Shown here: one piece after another, positions 1 to 4,719 of the stretch
Position numbering within the stretch: the first letter of the stretch is position 1
Layout: every line of letters begins with the position of its first letter
From: Candidatus Dojkabacteria bacterium
GTDB lineage: Bacteria > Patescibacteriota > Dojkabacteria > SC72
Assembly (NCBI GenBank): GCA_012514355.1
Contig: JAAZAL010000028.1
Location: forward strand, 1-7,834
Direction of reading: 5' to 3'
Length of the DNA stretch: 7,834 nucleotides
Notes under the pieces: model-generated
Told to the model about the DNA's origin: nothing
Seen by the model: only the letters and a program-made list of their open reading frames with translations
The model's database searches: none
Position numbers and translations under genes: made by a program

Positions 1-906
1 ATCTCCAATAGTTTGGAAAAAAGCCAATACTCTAGTAAATATTGAAGTATGACACCCCTTCAGAGAAGTATCCCACTCCATAAACTTATCCTTTGATTCG
101 TCACATACCTGAATATCAACTGTTTCTGGTTTGACCTGTTCATTAGGATATCTATACTGTCCTACCATAAGTTCAGCTCTCCCATTTGATTTCGTTGGAG
201 TAACATTTGATTTGTTGTTATACTCCTCTCCCTCGCATTGGTTAGGAAGTTTGGAGTTAACTCCTATCTTCCCTTCCTCGGAAATTTCAGCATCAGCGCT
301 TGAACCCCTTCCAACAGAATAATCTGTAGTAAAAGGTATATCCTCTGAAGAGTCCTTATATGTATCTATTTGCTTTCTTGGTGGCAACGCAACATTTGCA
401 CTTAAGTCATCTATCTGTTCTCCGGCAGCTTTATATGTTGGTGTTTCTGTTGTTATTTTCCTATTTGAATCAGCAACCTCCATTCCAGAGAAGAGTTCTA
501 AAGGGACCGTTACTGAAACCAAAACTATCTCAGAATCTTTTCTAACTTTTGTACCCATCCTTATACCACCCAGCTCATAATCAAGATTCCCTGATCCACT
601 CTTGTAGCACATTGTTTCTGATAGGATATCAATAGCATTCCCGCAAGAACTACTCGCTGCTAAAACACTCCCTTGCGAAGTAGATGCTTTCTCAATTAAT
701 ACTAACTCCCCAATTTTTTCTGGTTGGAGAGTATTAATAGAGTCATACTCTTTAATATATTGAACATGAAGAGCTTCGTTATTCTCTATATTCATTTTTA
801 TTGGTTCTTTTTTAAACAAATTGATAATTATTACAAAAGCAATACAAACTATCGTTAGTGATAATAGCAGGAATATAGGTTTTAATTTGTTAATAATATT
901 TTTCAC
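1..906 (-). CDS. Membrane-anchored hypothetical protein, Cys-containing (3' end cut by window edge)
   Basis: I do not recognise this protein. The frame is open without a stop from a GTG at 906 to the left edge (302 codons seen, C-terminus missing). GTG is the only start candidate between the in-frame stop just upstream and the hydrophobic segment. The next ATG (codon 39) would remove that segment. Residues 1-9 are basic, 10-31 form one strong membrane helix, and KK follows, so the rest is probably outside the cytoplasm. The remainder is polar, rich in Ser/Thr/Asn/Glu, with five Cys after the helix (88, 100, 224, 268, 285), which would allow disulfides. There is no lipobox: TIVC at 18-21 does not fit. 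The start lies 13 nt after the stop of the fibronectin-type gene, with only a weak GAAG upstream, so co-transcription with that gene is likely. A surface or secretion role is inferred from the anchor and neighbour only. Confidence 0.8.
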   Translation of the reverse strand, partial: MKNIINKLKPIFLLLSLTIVCIAFVIIINLFKKEPIKMNIENNEALHVQYIKEYDSINTLQPEKIGELVLIEKASTSQGSVLAASSSCGNAIDILSETMCYKSGSGNLDYELGGIRMGTKVRKDSEIVLVSVTVPLELFSGMEVADSNRKITTETPTYKAAGEQIDDLSANVALPPRKQIDTYKDSSEDIPFTTDYSVGRGSSADAEISEEGKIGVNSKLPNQCEGEEYNNKSNVTPTKSNGRAELMVGQYRYPNEQVKPETVDIQVCDESKDKFMEWDTSLKGCHTSIFTRVLAFFQTIGD

Positions 907-919
907 TAATTATCTTCAT

Positions 920-2530
920 TTACTTTAATTGAATTATTCCATAATCTAATAACAGTTCAACCTTTTCTTTCATACCACCTCCCAAATCGTTGATATCCAA
1001 TTCTATCTCATTTTGAGCGAGATTAAAATCAAAAGTTTTCTCTTCTTTCCCTAAGAAAAACACCCTTAATACATCTTCTTCTGAGAACTCATAATACTCT
1101 AATCCATCATCACTTCTAGCATCAGCTATTGAAATTACATCAGAGCCATTTTCATCAGGAACGAAAGCCAAGTATCCTGACTCTCCGTATGTTCCCTCTT
1201 CATCACTATCAACAAGTTGAAAAATCAAAACCCAATCTGTTGGATCAGAGGCGTTTAACAAGGAAACCTCCCTAGTCTCGTAAGGTGGAGGATTATCTAA
1301 GAATGGGAAAGTGGTAAATGAATATTTCTCCCCATCACTATCATATACATCTTCTCCAGAATAGATCTCAAAATAGTAGGTAGTCTCAGCCTCTAATCGG
1401 TCACTCTCTACCAAGTGAGAGTAATACTCCCCCTTTGAAGAGTAAGAATCTCTTAAATCAATCATCTCCTCACTTAAATCTTCCTCGTCTGTACCATATT
1501 TTACATACCCAACCTCTTTATTTTCAGACCTCCATGCTACAGCGAATTTAATATCTGAGAGATTTACAAGAGTTACACTCTCTTCTCCAGTAACAAAATC
1601 TAGAGCTATAGCACCGCTACTTAAATCACCCCATGCAACATCATGTCTAACAGAATATGACTTTGGATCGGGTGTAGGGTTGGGAGTTGGATTAGGCACA
1701 GGAGTTGGGGTAGGTGTAGGAGTAGGAGTTGGGGTTGGAGTTGGGGTAGGTTCTGGATCTCCCAAAAGTGATTCCGCAGGGAAATATGAAGATACCTTCC
1801 CAAATTCTACATCTTCAAGTATTAAATCGCTTTTTAACCTTCCACTTGCATTAAAAAGAGTTGAGTAACTACCTTCCAACACTGATGCACGAGTTATACC
1901 TTCTCTAGCTATAACCACAAGTTCAGTATTATCCGAAACTTTTAAATAGCTCATATCTGAAATACTTCGAAAAGCAGAAAGTTCCGCTATCCAATTACCA
2001 TTACTAGGGATATCAGTAGATACAGGAATTGCACTCTTATCTTTAAAAAGTATATATACTAAAACATTATCAGAATCTGCATCTGTAATGGTACCATAGG
2101 ACGGATTAACACCTGGGACATTGTCACTAATTGAAGCTGTTGTAAATTTGTAATCTCCTGCAGTTCCCTTACTATATCTTTCACCATCAGAAACTAATAT
2201 AAATGAATACTCTGTTGCAGGCTCTAATCCTTTTAGAACAACATAGTGAGCCTTTCTTTTTCCAATACCTCTTTTGTCTAATACTGTGGTTTTTTCTGTT
2301 CCATTTAATACTGGGATAACCGACCCCTCTACTGCTTTATCTGTAACCCAACTCACTGTAAGGGCACTCGTTGTAAGATTTGAAACCACGACATCTTGAG
2401 GAGTAGCGTCTCCAGTAGCCCTAGTTATTAACTGAATACCTTTGTAAACAGCAAAAACTGTTAAAGGAACCCCTAAAACAAGGAGAATTACAAACCTAAG
2501 TTGCCTCTTTTGGTGTGGTGTAAGATTCAT
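920..2530 (-). CDS. Membrane-anchored fibronectin type III-like protein with two duplicated modules and a Pro-Thr linker
   Basis: A probable surface-exposed structural or adhesive protein, 536 residues. A short basic cytoplasmic tail (1-12) precedes one membrane helix (about 13-35); there is no cleavage site or lipobox. Module 1 has a fibronectin-III-like domain (about 44-131, with LEPATEYSF and YKFTT) and a second beta-rich domain (about 135-257). Residues 259-289 are a Pro-Thr/Pro-Asn linker. Module 2 repeats the plan: a fibronectin-III-like domain (about 316-407, LEAETTYYF and YSFTT), then a beta-rich domain (about 410-495). The fibronectin-III call rests on the W/Y/L pattern and the closing FTT strand, as also seen in the N-terminal domain of purple acid phosphatases. 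No enzyme domain is visible. Module 2 is strongly acidic (58 Asp/Glu against 18 Lys/Arg in residues 290-536); module 1 is near neutral. The start is supported by the anchor and by a promoter ending six bases upstream. Ligand and partner are unknown. Confidence 0.88.
   Translation of the reverse strand: MNLTPHQKRQLRFVILLVLGVPLTVFAVYKGIQLITRATGDATPQDVVVSNLTTSALTVSWVTDKAVEGSVIPVLNGTEKTTVLDKRGIGKRKAHYVVLKGLEPATEYSFILVSDGERYSKGTAGDYKFTTASISDNVPGVNPSYGTITDADSDNVLVYILFKDKSAIPVSTDIPSNGNWIAELSAFRSISDMSYLKVSDNTELVVIAREGITRASVLEGSYSTLFNASGRLKSDLILEDVEFGKVSSYFPAESLLGDPEPTPTPTPTPTPTPTPTPVPNPTPNPTPDPKSYSVRHDVAWGDLSSGAIALDFVTGEESVTLVNLSDIKFAVAWRSENKEVGYVKYGTDEEDLSEEMIDLRDSYSSKGEYYSHLVESDRLEAETTYYFEIYSGEDVYDSDGEKYSFTTFPFLDNPPPYETREVSLLNASDPTDWVLIFQLVDSDEEGTYGESGYLAFVPDENGSDVISIADARSDDGLEYYEFSEEDVLRVFFLGKEEKTFDFNLAQNEIELDINDLGGGMKEKVELLLDYGIIQLK
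1664..1756 (-). repeat. Degenerate hexanucleotide repeat (CCN ACN) coding the Pro-Thr linker
   Basis: Tandem six-base units coding Pro-Thr run through the middle of the fibronectin-type gene, then decay to Pro-Val, Pro-Asn and Pro-Asp units at the distal end. Third codon positions differ between units (CCA, CCT, CCC; ACT, ACC, ACA), so the array is not a fresh expansion. Unit loss or gain keeps the frame and would change only linker length. The plus strand here is a G-rich island (many GG and several GGGG runs) in otherwise AT-rich DNA. Confidence 0.85.
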
Positions 2531-2536
2531 CTATTC

Positions 2537-2565
2537 ATAATACAAGGTAGCAAATACAATATCAA
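2537..2565 (-). promoter_or_regulatory. Sigma70-type promoter for the fibronectin-type gene, predicted leaderless
   Basis: TTGATA (2565-2560), a 17-base spacer, then TATTAT (2542-2537), each one mismatch from consensus. Six bases (GAATAG) separate the -10 box from the ATG, so transcription should start at or within a base of the A of ATG. No Shine-Dalgarno is present. The promoter lies in the 45-base gap after the stop of the 95-residue gene, so this gene can be expressed separately from it. Confidence 0.65.
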
Positions 2566-2575
2566 CGATTTACCC

Positions 2576-2863
2576 CTATTCCTCTTTTGATTTAAAACCA
2601 TCAATGATACCTGACGCTACAGAGAATACAGATGACACTCTTTGTACTACACCAACAATTTGACCTACTGGCGTTTTAATACTATTTACAATCCCAGTCA
2701 GCTCTGAAGTTATTGAGTTTATATCATTAACCGATTTTTGAAGCTCTTTAACAGTATTTTTTGATTCCTTAAGTAACATAGCTAAATGGTAAAGAACAAA
2801 ACAAAAGAATATTGTTACTACACTAATTATCACCATCCAAAATACGCTAGGTATCTCTTGCAT
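2576..2863 (-). CDS. Small membrane protein with coiled-coil region, DUF948-like
   Basis: A 95-residue protein of unknown function. Residues about 8-30 form one membrane helix. Residues about 31-63 are a heptad-patterned, amphipathic helix (LKESKNTVKELQKSVNDINS and onward). Residues 64-90 are a second amphipathic stretch rich in Val/Ser/Gly, followed by a charged C-terminus. This layout (N-terminal helix, then a cytoplasmic or periplasmic coiled coil with repeated Val/Ile/Leu) resembles the DUF948/YtxG family of small envelope proteins, but the match is by pattern only. The ATG is preceded by a purine-rich stretch (AAAGAGAAAATA) that is at best a weak ribosome site. The gene has a good promoter upstream and is first of the minus-strand block that continues into the fibronectin-type gene. 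Its job may be membrane scaffolding or oligomerisation; this is inference. Confidence 0.78.
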   Translation of the reverse strand: MQEIPSVFWMVIISVVTIFFCFVLYHLAMLLKESKNTVKELQKSVNDINSITSELTGIVNSIKTPVGQIVGVVQRVSSVFSVASGIIDGFKSKEE

Positions 2864-2895
2864 TATTTTCTCTTTATTAATTTAAGATATATACA

Positions 2896-2925
2896 ATTAT
2901 GATTGTCTTTAGTTATATATGTCAA
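2896..2925 (-). promoter_or_regulatory. Sigma70-type promoter for the small membrane protein gene
   Basis: A perfect -35 TTGACA (2925-2920), an 18-base spacer, and CATAAT (2901-2896, five of six). Transcription would start near 2889, giving a leader of about 26 nt before the ATG at 2863. This promoter points away from the rsmE promoter; its -35 box ends only 8 bases from the rsmE -10 box. Confidence 0.6.
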
Positions 2926-2930
2926 GTAAA

Positions 2931-2939
2931 TGATATAAT
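2931..2939 (+). promoter_or_regulatory. Extended -10 promoter for rsmE, predicted leaderless
   Basis: TGATATAAT is a perfect extended -10 element (TGnTATAAT). No convincing -35 box stands at 16-18 bases upstream, which is usual for extended -10 promoters. Only five bases (TAGCG) lie between it and the ATG at 2945, so the transcript should start at or next to the ATG. No Shine-Dalgarno can fit. Confidence 0.68.
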
Positions 2940-2944
2940 TAGCG

Positions 2945-3673
2945 ATGAATAGATTCTTTATAAAACATAAACTTACCGTTAACGACATTACTCATCTCTC
3001 TGATTCTGATAGTGAGTTTGTAATCAACAAACTAAATTTGAAAGAAGAGAACTTTATTGAAGTTGAAACATATGAAGCTATATATCTTGCTGTAATATCA
3101 GATATATCAAATAAATCAGTAGAGATAGAAATACTCGAACTGATAAGTGAGAAAGAAAGAAGAGAGAGTGTAGATATTACAATTGTTCAATCCCTAATAG
3201 GAAAAGAAAAAATTGGCTTTGTAATAGAGAAATCTGTAGAGATTGGTATTGATATGATAATACCTGTAGAGTCTCAATACTCACATATAAAAAGAAACAA
3301 GGGTATTAAAGAGTACGGTCTTTGGAAAAAAATTGTTAATGATGCTGTAGAACAATCTAGAAATATCAAACCTACTATAATTGAAAAACCCATATATTTA
3401 AGAGATTTAACAATTGAGAAGAGTGATAATTTGGTCTGCTTAACAACTGAAAATGTTGATAGCGTATCCCTAAAAGAGTATCTATCAAGTTGCGAAATTA
3501 ATAAACCATTTGTAATAGCAATCGGCCCAGAGAAAGGTTGGAGTAGCAAAGATATTGAAATACTTAAAGAGAAAGGATTTAAATTTATCAGATTATCAGG
3601 AAATATTCTTAGAACTGAAACAAGTAGTCTAGTGATTGGTAGTATAGTTAAATATTTAAAAGGAGAAATCTAA
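2945..3673 (+). CDS. rsmE: 16S rRNA (uracil-1498-N3)-methyltransferase RsmE
   Basis: A SPOUT-class methyltransferase that uses S-adenosylmethionine to make m3U at the 16S position equivalent to E. coli U1498 in the decoding region. The 242-residue length is normal. Residues 1-70 form the PUA-like RNA-binding domain, which has drifted: the usual His and Leu-Arg signature is replaced (FVINKLNLKEENF). The knotted catalytic domain shows the family marks: EKSVEIGIDMIIPV (95-108), the W127-KKI-DA-EQS segment (127-138), GPEKGWS (194-200, cofactor loop) and LSGNILRTET (217-226, knot). The start is set by the promoter five bases upstream and by the typical N-terminus MNRFFI. The stop overlaps by one base the start of the next methyltransferase gene, so the two form an rRNA/RNA-modification operon. 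The identification is firm; substrate position is by family. Confidence 0.95.
   Translation: MNRFFIKHKLTVNDITHLSDSDSEFVINKLNLKEENFIEVETYEAIYLAVISDISNKSVEIEILELISEKERRESVDITIVQSLIGKEKIGFVIEKSVEIGIDMIIPVESQYSHIKRNKGIKEYGLWKKIVNDAVEQSRNIKPTIIEKPIYLRDLTIEKSDNLVCLTTENVDSVSLKEYLSSCEINKPFVIAIGPEKGWSSKDIEILKEKGFKFIRLSGNILRTETSSLVIGSIVKYLKGEI
3661..3665 (+). promoter_or_regulatory. Strong Shine-Dalgarno AGGAG for the m5C methyltransferase gene
   Basis: AGGAG lies inside the last codons of rsmE, 7 bases before the ATG at 3673. It is the only clear Shine-Dalgarno in front of any start in this window. Together with the TAATG stop-start overlap it points to coupled translation and fixes the start. Confidence 0.8.
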
Positions 3674-4698
3674 TGGGAAGAAAAAGTACAAGAAGTAATT
3701 ACAAAAAACCAAGAAGTTATAACAAGGATGCTAATAAGAAGTACTTTACCAAAGATGATATCTTTATCTCTAGAATGGCAAGTATACTAATGCTTCCTAA
3801 GGCAAAGGTCTCTTCACTCTTCTATCAAAGAGCCCGCACTACTATTCGATTGAATAGTTTAAAGGGTAATGTAAAAGAGACTTTGAGATTACTAAAATCT
3901 AGAGGTTATGAACTTGAGAGTATTCCTTGGGCACCTAATGTCTACTTTATCAATAACAGAGATAAATCAGAGATTTCTCAAATTGAGGAGTATAGAGAGG
4001 GACTCTTCTACATCCAAGATCTTTCTAGTATTTTAGCAACCCTAGTTTTAAATCCAACAAAAGATGAAAATATATTAGATATGTGTGCAGCTCCTGGTAG
4101 TAAAACTACTCATATGGCTGAGATTACTAAAAATAGGGCAAACATATTAGCAAATGAAATAGAGGTTGGTCGTACAAATTCTTTAAGGAATGTAATAGAA
4201 CAGTTTGGTGCTAGTTCAGTAAAAATCACTCTTAGTGATGGTAGAGATTTTGGAAAGAAATATCCTGACTATTTTGATAAGGTACTTTTGGATGCACCTT
4301 GTAGTGGAGAGGGAAGAATATATCTTAGAGGACCGAAACCATTAAGATTTTGGAGTATAAAAAAAGTTAAAAGTTCTACAATGATTCAAAAAGAATTAAT
4401 TGATTCCGCCTTTAAAACATTAAAGAGTAAAGGAACATTAATATATTCTACCTGTACATTAGAGCCTGAAGAAAATGAAGGGGTTGTATCGTATTTACTT
4501 AATAGAAATCCTCTAGCATATCTTGAAGATATTGAATTAATATCACAGCCACAATTTGCTAGCTTTAAAAAACATATTTCAACTGGTATTACACAATGGA
4601 GTGGAAATAAATATCACTCCTCTGTTAAAAAGAGTGTTAGGGTAATTCCTTCTTCTGATATGATGGGTTTTTACATAGCGAAGATATCAAAAAAATAG
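3673..4698 (+). CDS. RsmB/RsmF/NOP2-family RNA (cytosine-5)-methyltransferase, short form without NusB domain
   Basis: An S-adenosylmethionine-dependent enzyme that methylates C5 of cytosine in RNA, most likely rRNA, possibly tRNA. Length is 341 residues. Residues 1-25 are a basic, disordered-looking tail. Residues about 30-125 match the N-terminal part of the RNA methyltransferase fold (TTIRLNSLKG; GLFYIQDLSS at 110-119). Motif I DMCAAPGSKT (136-145) binds the cofactor. Motif IV DAPCSGEG (207-214) carries C210, and motif VI YSTCTLEPEENE (258-269) carries C261. These two are the paired family cysteines, with the motif VI Cys usually the nucleophile. The C-terminus ends in the usual pattern VRVIP...D..GFYIAK. 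The NusB-like domain of RsmB is absent, and the chain is far shorter than E. coli RsmF, so the target base cannot be named. It is coupled to rsmE. The TAG stop sits in the stem of the downstream terminator. Confidence 0.93.
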   Translation: MGRKSTRSNYKKPRSYNKDANKKYFTKDDIFISRMASILMLPKAKVSSLFYQRARTTIRLNSLKGNVKETLRLLKSRGYELESIPWAPNVYFINNRDKSEISQIEEYREGLFYIQDLSSILATLVLNPTKDENILDMCAAPGSKTTHMAEITKNRANILANEIEVGRTNSLRNVIEQFGASSVKITLSDGRDFGKKYPDYFDKVLLDAPCSGEGRIYLRGPKPLRFWSIKKVKSSTMIQKELIDSAFKTLKSKGTLIYSTCTLEPEENEGVVSYLLNRNPLAYLEDIELISQPQFASFKKHISTGITQWSGNKYHSSVKKSVRVIPSSDMMGFYIAKISKK

Positions 4699-4716
4699 GG
4701 GATCTCTCCCCTATTT
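4689..4716 (-). terminator. Intrinsic terminator between convergent genes, strong for pnp
   Basis: A perfect 9-bp inverted repeat (4693-4701 with 4708-4716, including four G:C pairs) closes a 6-base loop. Read on the minus strand it follows the pnp stop by three bases and runs into seven T (4695-4689), a classic terminator. Read on the plus strand the tail is only AATTTAC, so termination of the methyltransferase operon would be weaker. The plus-strand TAG stop (4696-4698) lies inside the stem. Confidence 0.85.
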
Positions 4717-4719
4717 AAT

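Noticed and set aside
131..545. Two short plus-strand reading frames (131-322 and 360-545)
   Set aside because: They lie opposite the continuous minus-strand frame of the partial membrane protein, resemble no family, and are best explained as antisense shadows.
840..906. Lipoprotein signal in the partial membrane protein
   Set aside because: The Cys at 21 is preceded by TIV, which does not fit a lipobox, and lies in the middle of the hydrophobic segment.
1680..1868. Plus-strand frame with a Gly-Val repeat, and a minus-strand frame at 1621-1803
   Set aside because: Both are other-frame readings of the Pro-Thr coding repeat in the 536-residue gene.
920..2530. Purple acid phosphatase, suggested by the fibronectin-like N-terminal domain
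   Set aside because: No metallophosphoesterase motifs (GDxG, GNHE) are present; only the fibronectin-like fold is shared.
3274..3549. Minus-strand 91-codon frame inside rsmE
   Set aside because: It is antisense to conserved rsmE motifs and has no family features or ribosome site.
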